From NCBI GenBank assembly GCA_022376515.1, contig WTXI01000016.1, forward strand, positions 186,001 to 250,000: DNA of 64,000 nt, written 5' to 3'. Both the position numbers and the translations under genes were made by a program. This DNA is from Lactifluus volemus (taxonomy: Eukaryota; Basidiomycota; Agaricomycetes; Russulales; Russulaceae). Positions within the stretch are counted from its first letter, which is position 1; the number at the start of each line of letters is the position of its first letter. Positions 37,588 through 48,563 of this stretch are shown piece by piece. The notes beneath the pieces are model-generated. The model was given only the letters and a program-made list of their open reading frames with translations. It had not been told where the DNA came from and did not search any database.

Positions 37588-39555
37588 TCAAGTGCGTTCA
37601 TAGGTGTGTGAGGAGCGGGCAAGTTTGACGAATGTGGACAAGGGCGACTCGGAGTTAGGTCTGTTGGGAGCTCTCAGAGGTCGGCAGTGTTCGCTGGGCA
37701 CTGTTCCGTGACACTTTGGCACAAAAGATGTCATATGGACGCAGGTAAGGGATGTACGTGACTCCATTGTGGTTATGAAGGTCGACCAGAGACGAAAAGT
37801 ACAGAACAAGACGAAAAGTAAAATCGGAGAGTAAAGAGGAGGGAAACAACGAGGAACATGCCGCCCGACTTTATGTTGGGTCCAAAGTGCGCTCTTTGAC
37901 CTTCCGTATTGGAGGTGGCGAGCGCTCAGTCCCTTGTGGACGTGGGGAGGTGGATACCCAACGAGCGGGCGTGTAGGTGTAGCAGGTGGTGTCGAGGGGT
38001 CGCCAGAGGCTGCTTCTGTGAGAAGAAATTCCACCCAAAGACGGGAGAAAGACTGGATGGCGCTTCAATATTGTGAGCGACGCAAGGGATTTGTCGCGTA
38101 CCTCTGTCTCGTCGGTCTTCTCGAGCTCCAGTGGACGCGGCCGTGCTGGCGAATGAGCAGCAGACATGGAATTGGCGCCGTTACGTTGCAGTCCAGCGCG
38201 CGCGCGTTCATCATCCGACCAGGAAAGAATCGAAGCGAGAAGTCCAAGGATCTCGAAGCGTTTCGTATCTTCCCGCGGGGTATTGAGGAAAGTAAGCAAT
38301 ATGTTGGTTACCAGCCTGCGGTCGACGTTCGTATTTGCAGAGCCGCGGCGCAGACGCCGCAAAGCCTCCATAAGATGTTCATTGATAATTACCGCTAATG
38401 CATGACGGTTCGCGAATAAGTTTGTAAGTTTGCGGCAAGACCCGGGGATGAAAGGTTGATACTTACCTTCGTGGCGAAGCTTACCGATAAGAAGTGTTTT
38501 CTCCTTCACTTCCTGCTCTAGCGTCTGGACGCGTGCATTATTCGTCGAATTCTCTTCTAATTGAAGCTATTAAGGGTCGTGAGTCACTGTAAACCGGTCT
38601 GAATGCCGTACAGGAGCAGACCTCGGCCTGCAATGCACGGTGTTTATATTCGGCAAGAGACTGCGTGATGTCAGTTAATTGTGCATCACGCTCGCCCACC
38701 GCCTGCCGCAATTCATGGTCCTTCGCTGGTAACAAGAGTCAAGCCAAGGTCGGCATCTCAACGTTCGATGTGGAGCCAAGATACACACCACTCTGGAAGT
38801 CTTCAAGGACAGCTTGTAAGTTATTTGCGCGCTCGGTCTCGACATCCCTTGCTGCCACGTCACGTTCGTTTGCCTCTTTCGCCAATGTTAGTTCACGATA
38901 GGTTGCATCGAGCGTCAAGCGCGCTTCCTCTGCGCGCACACGCTGGGCCATTGCCTCGGCTTCCCAGTCATCACGCGCAGTACGGGTACGTTCAAGTTCG
39001 GCGCGTACTTCTCGAAGCGCTTGTTCTCGTTGGAAAGACTCGCCTGAGACCTCCTGTCGCATCGCGTCGAGCTCCCGTGCCGTGCGTTCCGCCTCTGCAT
39101 TCGATGCTAGCACTTCAGCCTGCAGTGCTTCGACCGTCGACATGAAATCCCCGTTTTGTGCATTTAACTGAGCTATTTGCTGCTCGCGTCGATCAAGCTC
39201 TTCCTGAGGGTGTACATGAGAGCATATCTTAGGTCATAGTAGTACTACTTACTGCATCCTGCTTCAACTTATTGCCCAACGTGTTACGCATGGTTTGGAG
39301 CTTTCCAAGCAGACTTCGATATTGTGTAGCATATTCCTCTCTTTCTTCACGAGTACGTTCGAGTTCCTGCTGGAGCCTGGTTATTGGATCGAGTCCGTCC
39401 TCACCGCTGGTGTGGTGTGAACCGTTGACTCCCGTTTTAAATCCATTTACGATCGGCGGGAGAGATGGGTCTGACGTTGATTGACCATTTATGGATAAAG
39501 GAAGATCTGGTAGCGTTTGAGATGAAGAACTTGGGGAATGGGAGTCTGCAGACAT
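37588..39555 (-). CDS. RUD3: Golgin with GRAB domain, RUD3-like
   Basis: A cis-Golgi coiled-coil tether recruited by Arf1 through its GRAB domain. The start MSADSHSPSSSS at 39555 opens a disordered N-terminus. Then come coiled coils (ITRLQQELERTREEREEYAT; ALQAEVLASNAEAERTAREL; LREVRAELERTRTARDDWEA) over 38540-39480. The C-terminal GRAB part follows: NRHALAVIINEHLMEALRRL, then NVDRRLVTNILLTFLNTPRE and ILSWSDDERARAGLQR. The last exon begins SFSRLWVEFLLTEAASGDPS. Several introns. The C-terminal end is unsure: the frame runs on to a stop at 37588 through a hydrophobic segment that looks like untranslated sequence, so an extra intron or an earlier end is likely. Confidence 0.82.
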
Positions 39556-40664
39556 GACACTGGACGTTGTTGACCAGGGTGATAATAATGAAGGTGCCTC
39601 AGGCCAGTGCCAAGTCCCGGCGTTTCTGATAATTTCAAATACAGGCACGTGTTCTGAACATCATCATTCCGTTTTAACTTCGTTACCACTGAGCAACTCT
39701 GAGAATGGGCAATGTTTCGATCTGCTATTTGACCCTTTTCTTCGTTTAAATGCTTAGTCATCTGGTGCTCGATACCCCGCGGCGCCGTGGTGTTTCACCC
39801 AACTACCGTTGCGAGGTATCGATTCATAACCCCTTCGGTATACCCTCTTTCAATTGCACTATCTACATGTACTTGTGAACTGCGATAACTAGGCTTACAC
39901 ATATAGCTAACCCTTGGGACATCGTTATTCTCACCGCATCTCCCTCACTCGGGCACGTTAATTACGGGTGCTATAGACGTTGCAGACTCGGTGTTCTTCG
40001 GCGACCTCCTCATCGTGTTTGTCTCTTGTGATATGGAATTTGCTTCCTTTCCCCACATGGAAACACTCCTCCAGGGAATGTTGTCTTCATCTAAGACATC
40101 GTACCTCATAATTATGCCTTAGCCGCATATCAACGGCAGGTTATGTAAACTCTTGTCCTTTTGACTTCGCAGAAAATAGTTGTTCTGATTCTGTGCGGTC
40201 GCGTGTGTATTCAGGGAACCGCAAATAATTGTGTCACGTACTTTCATATCATACAGTGTCTGAGGATGGATTCCGGATCTCGGAATTGACATTTCAAATG
40301 CAAATTCTGTCTTCAAGAGAGATTCTGTGCCCTCATCTCTCTGAAACTGTGTCTCCCCTAGCGAGGGGATAATAAAAACACCGGGCGCGTTTACCATTAG
40401 CTCTACAATAGCCACTCGCATCGGGGTAAGTCTTCCCGGCCACGTAACATCTCGCGTCAGCTTTTTTGCGTGACTTGATTCTTGTGATACGAAGAAATCA
40501 GGATCGACATGGTTTACACAAGTGAAGAGACAAGATCCAAACTTGGCACCGTCATGCTCTAAATTCACCCATCTCTCCAATTTCATCCCTCTCATCCTCC
40601 GCATCGTTCTCGCCGCATCTCCGAGTGCCCTCGCAGACCCCTCGCACAGACATTGGCCGGTTTT
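39556..40664. other. RUD3 promoter and unassigned sequence
   Basis: A 161-codon minus-strand ORF (40604-40119, starting MRRMRGMKLERWVNLEHDGA) is the only long frame. It has no family I recognise, and both neighbours are repeats, so I do not claim it as a gene. Otherwise nothing is visible. Confidence 0.3.
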
Positions 40665-42745
40665 GCATCATGATCCGTCATCGCATCATTAACCATACAA
40701 TTTTCGATTACCAGATCCCGCTCTCATCTAAATGGCATTCTTGGAGTAGGAGCGCCGCATCTGTCAGCTGCAAACTCCGCGAACACTCTACTTCTCTTTG
40801 GTTGTCGACATTTTGGATGAAACTATGAAGGCCAATCGGCGACAACTGCCTATCTGGAGCTCTACAATCGACGTTTTGCTGATCACTGGCAGCTTCGATG
40901 GAATTGTGGCGTTGGGCCTTAGGCAATGGACATAGCGTTCAAGAAAAGACGAGAGATGATCGAGACCACACGCTCGAATGAAGTTCCAATGGAACTGCTC
41001 CGGCTGAAACAGTCACCTATGACGCTACACAAGCCATCTGGTGCCCCGCCGCCGTGGATCTCAACTTTACACCATTCTCGAGCATTTCTATCAAGGGAAT
41101 CTTACTCGAGTACGTAGAGGGATTCAGCTTGTTAGACATACAAAGATCCCTCTCGATCTGCATGGCAAATTATCCATGAATGGGGAGCTGTTGGCCCGGG
41201 TTGGTGATGAAGAAAATGCTAGGGAATTATGGGCTCAAACTCCAGACAAGGAATGGGCCAAGAGAGAGGAAGAGGAAGATGATCTACGCTTTGCCGATGA
41301 CGTTGAAGGCAGGAAAGACTCAGAGAAGCGTCCAGTGTCTGGGGAAGCAGCCCTACAGTTGGACACAAATGTCGATGGACTTGTCAAGTAGTGGATATTG
41401 ATCGCTTCATCTGTTCGTCTTCTGCTTCTAAGGTATCAACATCATCAAGTCCTTCTTTCTTCTTGTTTCCTTTCTTGTTCTTTTCAGCCATTAAAGGAGT
41501 AAAGAGTGAGGATGCACCCACAGCAGGACTAGATGTGTGTCAAACACGTGACTTCGGTTTCATTTTGTGTGTCGCGATTCCCGTTTTCGGACTCGGTGAC
41601 CATCTGCGGCTATCAACGCATTATCGGAACCGGCGCGAGTGCCACGAGGAGCTCCAATGACTCCTACTGATAAGTCACATCACACTTACCTTTTGTTGAA
41701 TGGAAAAGCCGTGACGTGACGCGTTCCGAGGACCGGTCTACGAGCCTATAAATCCAATTGTCTCATACGGCTTCACTCAAATACTACTCTTTCTACCAGG
41801 AATGTCAGGATACGCGGTTCGACCTCCGGTCAACATGATCACATATTCCTACGGCTCGAGAATGGTTTTTGTTGCACCGGCAGAGTCCTACGATGCAGGT
41901 CTTTTAATTCCTTAGCCTTGCACTGACTAACTGTTGGTTACAGAAAGCCGTAGACCTTGCTCAAGAGTCCTTTCCAGAGCTCAGAGACGTTGATCGTGAC
42001 CAAATATGCTTGGAAACCCGCGTGATCGTCGGCCAGAGCGAGCGTAAGCAGGCGCAAATCGGCCGAACGGCCTGGCCTGCCTTCCTTGCCATGCTCGTGC
42101 AATTTGAGATCGTGGATGTATGCGTCGCATCCCCTCCTCAGGCTAACTCAATCACTCAGCCGCCTCCCTATCCTTTGAAAGGGGGTTGGGATGTGAATGA
42201 AGAAGGGCCAGACACGAACCTAGTTTCACCTGGCCATGCACAATTGTACCTACGATCTCTCGCAACCCGTGTCGTTAAATGTTTTTGTCCCCGGTCACTC
42301 GAAGTCGTCAACTACCTCAGTCGTATTAACGAGACAGTTCCTAGGACCTATTCACCGTGTACAGCAATATCCCTTTTGGTTTTCAATTGGTTGTGTCATC
42401 ACGTACCTGGCGCTTCACCTTTACTATACTCGCTTTTGACTCCGAAGACATTAATCTTTGTGTGCTGTATGTATGCTTCATCTCTGCCCGCCCCCGAGAC
42501 ATTCCTCGTGGCCGACATACTGGTAGGGGATTTAGCTAAGATATAGGAGGCCCTAGGCCAGTACTGGCAGCAGGTGTCTGAGGAAGCCGAGGGATATTCT
42601 CGTGAGCAAATACGCTCTTCTCTGCTCATAGCCCGTGCGAAACGGGCGCCAGCCAACAGAACCAACAATTCCGCACGGTCCTTCGTGTTAGCAAACTTGC
42701 GGTCTTGGGCACAGTATTCCACCAGTTGTCCGACAACCGAGTCAG
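40665..42745 (+). repeat. Tandem segmental duplication, copy A
   Basis: This block is repeated, diverged, at 43260-45560 in the same orientation. Matched landmarks in order: TCTAAATGGCATTCT (40728 / 43328), GACATTTTGGATGAA (40808 / 43458), GGCAGCTTCGATGGA (40889 / 43539), AATCTTACTCGAGTACGTAGAG against AATCTTATTCAAATACGTAGAG (41098 / 43880), GCCGTGACGTGACGCGTTCCGA (about 41708 / 44317), the small paralogous gene (41802 / 44358), and a terminal TCCACCAGTTGTCCG against TCCACCACTTGTCCG (42718 / 45529). Conceptual translation of the 5' part is broken in both copies. Confidence 0.75.
41802..42546 (+). CDS. Small paralogous protein of unknown function, copy A
   Basis: Function not recognised. Exon 1 (41802-41898) reads MSGYAVRPPVNMITYSYGSR and MVFVAPAESYDA. 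A 49-nt intron (41899-41947, GTCTTT..AAAG) leads to exon 2 with AVDLAQESFPELRDVDRDQI, CLETRVIVGQSERKQAQIGR and TAWPAFLAMLVQFEIVDV. Copy B shares these segments at the same exon boundary, which supports the model. The C-terminal part past the PPPYP motif is not shared in frame with copy B, so the true stop may be earlier than 42546 or involve another intron. The promoter has the shared motif TGACGTGACGCGTTCC at 41714 and a TATAAA at about 41749. Confidence 0.55.
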
Positions 42746-42786
42746 ACTCTGCATTTCAAGTTTGCCATCGATATATATATGAAGGA

Positions 42787-43142
42787 CCGACACATTGACC
42801 GTGAGCTGTTGCTGATCTACTTTGCTAGAAGAAACGCATTCCTGCGCTCAATGAGTAGTAATGCAAGGGTGACTCGGATGCGCCGCCACCTGTTCAAATT
42901 GTGATACCCAACCATGCAATGATTCGATGCAAAATTCATATGGCGGTCGGTGAGTCGCCGTCTATCAGTTGAGAGGTCGTCCAACACATTGACCATTGAC
43001 CCTGAGCTGTTGTTGGCTCTAATGGTTAGAAGAAAGACAGCCCTGCGCCCAATGAGCGATGTACCTCTAGTACTTGCTAGTCTCTTGCCACCTAATCATA
43101 CGATGATCACGAGGACCAAACGCGGCGATTCGATGATCAGAT
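42787..43142. repeat. Diverged direct repeat of about 170 bp between the duplicated blocks
   Basis: The segment from 42787 (CGACACATTGACCGTGAGCT, then TAGAAGAAACGCATTCCTGC and CAATGAGTAG) is repeated from 42978 (AACACATTGACC..CCTGAGCTGTTG, TAGAAGAAAGACAGCCCTGC and CAATGAGCGA). Both end with a GATTCGATG segment. It appears to be a spacer repeat, non-coding. Confidence 0.55.
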
Positions 43143-43259
43143 GAGGCGTCCAAGCTGAGCGCTTTTGATTTTAGAGGTCATGCAACAGGGCTAGAGTTGT
43201 ATCACATACTGGTATAGTATCTCGACATTTTTTTCCGTTTGATATCTCCAACTCGTCCG

Positions 43260-45560
43260 CCATGATCGCGTCATCCTTCAAACAATATTCAATTGCCGGA
43301 TTGGTGGTCTGCATATTCCCTCTCTCGTCTAAATGGCATTCTCAGTGTAGGGCACCGCGTCGACCAAGTTTTGGCTCTGAATATCATCGATCATCCCTAC
43401 TTGGGCATGAATTGATCGATGAACACAACGGGGTCAAGTTCGCCAGCTTCGAACACGACATTTTGGATGAAGCTACGAAGGCCAATCGACGACAACTGCC
43501 TACCTGAAGCTCTACGATCGACGCATTGCTGATCGGTGGCAGCTTCGATGGATTGTGGCGTTGGCCCTTGGGCAATGGACATGGAAGGGGTCTACATCCG
43601 CCTGTCCAGAGTGGTGCTGCACTCCGCGGCTTTCTCCAGGCCCTTCAGATTGTTGAAGAAAAGATGGTTGAGATGACGCCCAGAATAAAGCTTTCTTGTC
43701 TGATGGAACAACTCTAGTGGCACTGGCAGCTGAAACCGTTACCCATGACGCGACACAACTACAGGGGCCACATGGTCTGGTTTCCGGTTTTCTCGCGGCC
43801 GTGGATCTCATCCTTACACCATTGAATGTCGAAGAAGTTAACCAGCGAGAGGATTTCGAAGTCTTCCACGTCAAGGTAATCTTATTCAAATACGTAGAGC
43901 GGTTCAGCTTGTTAGGACAATACAAGATCGCTCTCCTCGATACGAGTCTGCATGGAAAAATATCGTCGAGCAAGCGATCGCAATTGTTCACGTCTTCGGT
44001 GATCAAATTTTTTCAACCAGGACGTATGCCCCGGTAATGTCATGATATCCGCGAAAGGGGACGACCAACCCCATTTTTTTGTGATCAATTTTATTGCGAT
44101 GACAGGTTGAGTCTGACCTTGAATGGGGAGCCGGTGGGTCGGTGACGATGAGGCTAAGGAAGTTATGGGTTCAAGCTCCACTACGAGAGATGTATAGAAT
44201 GCCGAGAATAATAGGAAGGGGATCTACACGTGCTGATGAAGTTAGGATTCTTAGGAAAGACTCGGAGATCAGGTGCCTATATAAGGTAATAACCTGTAAC
44301 GGGAAGCAGTGAGATGGCCGTGACGTGACGCGTTCCGACCTGAGGACGACTGAACCTATGTCAAGCCAGAGGTTCCGCCGGCGAGACCGCTCAACCAGCG
44401 GTGAGCGCTGTGCCGCTTGCGGCCACTCTTTCGATTTGGAGCCGCCAGGGCCGTATGCGATAGCTACTCAGGTTCGAGGACGTACTACTCAAGATGTTAA
44501 TGTGTTTGGACTTCCCGTCAATGCAGCTCGACCTGCCATTGTCGACCTGATCACATACTCCTATGCCTCGAGAATGGTTTTCGTTGCGCTGCCAGAAACC
44601 TACGATGCACGTCTTTTAATTCCTTCTTGGTAGCTTGACCGAGTGCACTGAACAACCGTTGCGTACAGAAAGCCTTAGATGTCGCTCAGGAGTCCTTTCC
44701 GGAGCTCAGAAACGTCGATCGAGACCTAATATGCTTGGAAACCAACACGCTCATCGGCAATGACGAGCGTAGGAAGGCGCAAATCGGCCGAACAGCCTGG
44801 GATGCGTTCGTTGCCATATTCGAGCGATTTGAAATCGTGGATGTATCCGTCCTATCCTCTCCGAGTCCCTCGATCATGACCCGGCCGCCTTCCTACACTT
44901 CGGGATCGGGAGGGCATTCACCTGTGTCGCAACGTCAAATCTGATAGACACTCATGCCCACGTCGGCCACGTCCACCTTCACGAACCCCCTTAACCCGTA
45001 CCGTATGTGAACTGTTTCGCGCATGAGTGAGGTAGTCCCCAGGATCCATCCGCTGTGTACAGTAAAATGTTTTTCATGCCCCTTTAGATTACAATTGTTT
45101 GTCATTTTGGTTCCATGTACTTGTCAATTCACCTTTTACTACAGGCCCTTTGTCGTCACGCCGATGAGATCGGAGCTCAGACTCCAGGATATTCGCGGCC
45201 GGAATACTGTGAGCGTTCTGAGGAGATTTGTTAACACATAGAAGATCATAGGGTGCTGGGCCCCTGAGGGTATTCGAGGGTCGCGCGCCAGCTATTATTG
45301 CCTCCGGCGATTTTGAAAGCAGCAAGGTGCCCGATTCCCATCTGAGCCAGTGGAAAGTAGTATTGAGAATGTATCAGACGGAGATACTCATTGAAATAAC
45401 GCTCTCATTCTCTCATACCGTCTTGCCCCGCGCGGAACGGGCCCGCCATCTGAGAACGAAAGCCAACAGAAATGACAGCTTCGCATTGGGGCTTCGTGTT
45501 GGCAAATTTTGCGGTCTTTCGCGCAGTGTTCCACCACTTGTCCGAACCGCTCTGACTGTC
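43260..45560 (+). repeat. Tandem segmental duplication, copy B
   Basis: The partner of 40665-42745. Copy B keeps a longer open frame in its 5' part (43696-44037, with LVALAAETVTHDATQLQGPH and AAVDLILTPLNVEEVNQRED). The matching part of copy A is further decayed (41041-41391 has TRVRRGIQLVRHTKIPLDLH in one frame). Between the promoter motif and the shared gene core, copy B has about 170 bp more than copy A. Confidence 0.7.
44358..44944 (+). CDS. Small paralogous protein of unknown function, copy B, with N-terminal CxxC extension
   Basis: Exon 1 (44358-44610) starts MSSQRFRRRDRSTSGERCAA and contains CAACGHSF, a possible single zinc-knuckle-like pair. The core shared with copy A follows: ITYSYASRMVFVALPETYDA. 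The intron is 44611-44672; exon 2 has LDVAQESFPELRNVDRDLIC, RRKAQIGRTAWDAFVAIFER and FEIVDVSVL, ending SPVSQRQI. Conservation of residues and intron position against copy A suggests selection on a real protein. The N-terminal extension is absent from copy A. Function unknown. Confidence 0.6.
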
Positions 45561-46543
45561 CAGTCTTATATGCACGACTGCCCATGCCAATCTGGAGAGC
45601 ACAGCTACGGTGTATTGTTCTAGGAAGACCTCAACCTTGGGATGCAGCTAAGGTAGAGAGTGTCGGCACCTCGATATGGAAGGGACATCCGGCTTTTTTT
45701 TTTGAGTGGCAGGTTGCACAAAGTGGCGGAAGTAACGGATCCCGCACTCTAGATCGGTGGTTATCATATGTGATCGAAGGGATGGATGAGAGCAGCCAAA
45801 GATAAACTCGAACCAGACATTGTCCACCACAGGAGAAATGATCACGATGATGATGTAATCGAGATTAGACGAGATATGTCGTCGTGCTAGCGACGGTTGC
45901 CGGCCAAAACCGGGCCTGCGTGGGTGTGAGCGAGAGCGTGATGACTGCGGGTCTTCGCCGTTAGTGATCCACGCGTCGAAGGCTACGTTGCACATCCTTC
46001 TCGACCATTGTTGGTAGAATTTCACGGTAGGTGAGGCGGAGGTCAAGAAACTTAGCTCGCGCACCGAACATTTACCGTCTAGATATGGTCCAGAACGTTT
46101 CAGCTTCAAGGCCTAGCAAATACGGGCTACTGTACTCACCCTTCATAGTCTAGAGTACACCGACCGGAAAAAGAGTACATGGAACGGTCGGAATGACTCT
46201 GGATCAAACACAGGACGTATCTTAAAAACGATTGGCAATATTGAAGCTCAAGACAGGAGTACAATTAGACAAGTGAAACTCATAACTGAGGGACAAACCA
46301 CATTGGACGAGTCCTCGCTGCACAACTATCACAGCTTAAGTCTGAAGATATTGCACTTTGGGTTCAAGTACCCAATACGACACCGTAAGACGAAGCATCA
46401 TCGACGTAAAATCGAATCCATGAACTTAGCGTGATACTTTTTATCCGAAGGTATGATGGCGTGCACAAGCCCACCTCACGTTAATACGGAAGCCCTGCTA
46501 CAATACAACAAAAAATACAAACAAGAAAACCATAGATAGCGGT
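45561..46543. other. Unassigned sequence between the duplicated block and H2B
   Basis: It contains a 153-codon minus ORF (46109-45648) with no family resemblance and the H2B 3' flank. No supported gene. Confidence 0.3.
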
Positions 46544-47147
46544 CTACTTCGCCCCTGCACTCGAGAACTGCGGAGATCACGATAAGCAAGAGGCACACAA
46601 CAATGATGAAACACGCACCTTTGTTACCGACTTGGTACCCTCAGAGATAGCGTGCTTCGAGAGTTCACCAGGAAGAATGAGGCGAACGGCGGTCTGAATC
46701 TCGCGAGAAGAGATGGTAGACTTCTTGGAGTATGCGGCGAGTTCTAAAACAAATGAGTTCCAGAGACTGCTACGCGTTCTGGGTGACTCACTTGAAGCCT
46801 CTGTGGCAATACGTTCGAAGATATCATTGACGAACGAGTTCAGGATTGCCATCGCCTTGTTGGAGATACCAGTGTCGGGGTGTACTTGTTTGAGCACTAA
46901 ACATCGCGAGTTAGCTTGATACTAAGATGACGTGACACTACCCACCCTTATAGATGTAAGAAGAGTATGTCTCCTTGCGGACCTTGCGGCGCTTCTTCTT
47001 CGTGTCATCAGTAGCTGCCGCTGCCGCTGCCGTCTTGGAGGTCTTCTTCGCAGACTTTGCACCCTCAGTTGTCTTCGCTGGGGCTTTCGAGGCAGTGGCC
47101 GTCGATGCCGGGGCTTTGCCAGCAGTGGAAGCAGGTTTGGGTGCCAT
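46544..47147 (-). CDS. HTB1: Histone H2B
   Basis: Core nucleosome histone. Exon 1 begins [20 protein letters not shown] (47147), a lysine/alanine tail ending [17 protein letters not shown]. Splicing (GTGGGT..TTAG) joins to [35 protein letters not shown], then [20 protein letters not shown] and [21 protein letters not shown] fourth tiny exon (46544-46567) supplies FSSAGAK and the stop after an intron at 46568-46618. The residues at all splice joins match the universal H2B sequence. It is transcribed divergently from H2A with 329 bp between start codons. Confidence 0.97.
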
Positions 47148-47476
47148 TTGTATCGATAATGTAGGGCAAAGGGGTGATGAAGACGGTCGTAGGAAGGAGA
47201 AATTATGACTTTCGATGACGGGATCAGAGCCCCTTTATATGGCTACACGTGACTTTGTGACTGTTTGTCCCCGTCAACGACGCGTGACACGACGCGTTTC
47301 GACTTGTTGATTACTGAACTTTATTTCCAGCTGTGGGTCCCCTTCTCTGCCCTATTTAAGCCTACAACTTACCCAGACACTGATCACCCTTCTCTCTCCA
47401 TCTTCTCCCGCTATTCTCCCAGTTGCCCAGCTCATCTTTTCATTCTCACTTACCACTTCAACAAATCGCTGAACAA
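47148..47476. promoter_or_regulatory. Divergent H2B/H2A promoter with two ACGCGT boxes
   Basis: Two ACGCGT boxes (47280-47285 and 47292-47297), 12 bp apart, match the MCB element bound by MBF in fungal G1/S genes. A TATA-like TATATGG/CCATATAAAGGG at 47231-47242 serves the minus strand, and CTATTTAAG at 47352-47360 the plus strand. This arrangement suggests coordinated S-phase expression of both histones. Confidence 0.65.
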
Positions 47477-48073
47477 ATGTCTGGAAAAGGTGGAAAATCT
47501 GGCAAGTCTGGCTCTGGCAAGGCTTCTTCCAGCGACGCAGCAAAGTCGCAGTCGCGCTCGGCCAAGGCAGGCCTTCAATTCCCCGTCGGTCGTGTACACC
47601 GTCTCCTCAAGCGTGGTAACTATGCGCAACGTGTTGGTGCTGGAGCTCCTGGTCCGTTTGCAGCCTTTTGTACCCTATTCCGCAATCTGACGCGATCTTT
47701 TTTGTTTTTCCAGTCTATCTTGCGGCCGTTCTCGAGTACTTGGCTGCAGAAATTCTAGAACTTGCTGGCAATGCAGCTCGCGATAACAAAAAGCAACGTA
47801 TTGTCCCTCGTCATCTACAACTTGCAATTCGGAATGATGAAGAGTACGTCCGAGGTAGCACTTTCATCAGACCAAAATCAACGCATTCCTCTTTAATAAG
47901 GTTGAACAAACTCCTCGGTGATGTTGTTATCTCACAAGGTGGTGTTGTACCCTTCATCAATCCCGAAGTGAGTCATTGTATGGTACCCGAAATTAGACAA
48001 CATTCTGACTCGTTGATTGCAGCTCTTGCCCAGCAAAACGCAAAAAGGCAAGAAGGAGAGTCAGGAGGTATAG
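47477..48073 (+). CDS. HTA1: Histone H2A (H2A.X-like, SQE motif)
   Basis: Four exons (introns 47652-47713, 47844-47900, 47968-48022) give exactly 140 residues. It starts [20 protein letters not shown], and the fold is [60 protein letters not shown] and [19 protein letters not shown]. The tail [16 protein letters not shown] carries the SQE phosphorylation motif used in damage signalling; fungi use this as the canonical H2A. The final valine in place of the usual leucine is a small variation. Confidence 0.97.
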
Positions 48074-48563
48074 ACAGCGCATCTTTGTACCATTACTGTA
48101 TCACCACATCTTATTCTATCAACTCGTTCTCTTTCTCAACTTTTGGTCCTCGGTTTTGCTCTTCGCTGTCGTTGGTACGAGTGAATGAGTCAGTCGGTTG
48201 GTCCTGTCCACGTAGCAGCTCTGGGTTCGTGCTTTCTAAACTGGCCATATGGGAAATTGTTTTCTTCCCGAATTCCACTTGCGATTTGAATACTGCGTTT
48301 CGCAGGTGACCGAATCAACCTGGGCTGCTGCGACTTTGTAGCACGTCAGATCTCCGGAAGTTACATCGTGAAACAATACATTACATTTTGACCCGCAGCG
48401 CAAAGTCGAAGCTTCGCTCCTAGAAATCCTTCAGGTCACGTGCTCGAAAATCACAAGCTGTACATTGTAAACAATATGCCGCCCCAGGCGGTACAAAGAA
48501 ACATCATATGTAGTCTATACTATATACGAGCCTTGAGTATACCAAGCCCCCAGAAATAAGGCC
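48074..48563. other. 3' flanks of H2A and the E2-binding-protein gene
   Basis: Convergent 3' ends; the interval contains no supported gene. Confidence 0.4.

Noticed and set aside
42399..42722. 107-codon minus-strand ORF in block A
   Set aside because: Although FANTKDRAEL-like residues have a weak counterpart in block B, the two copies do not stay in a common frame, so coding is not supported.
43512..44006. 164-codon minus-strand ORF
   Set aside because: It opposes the coding-like frame of duplicated block B; it is broken in block A.
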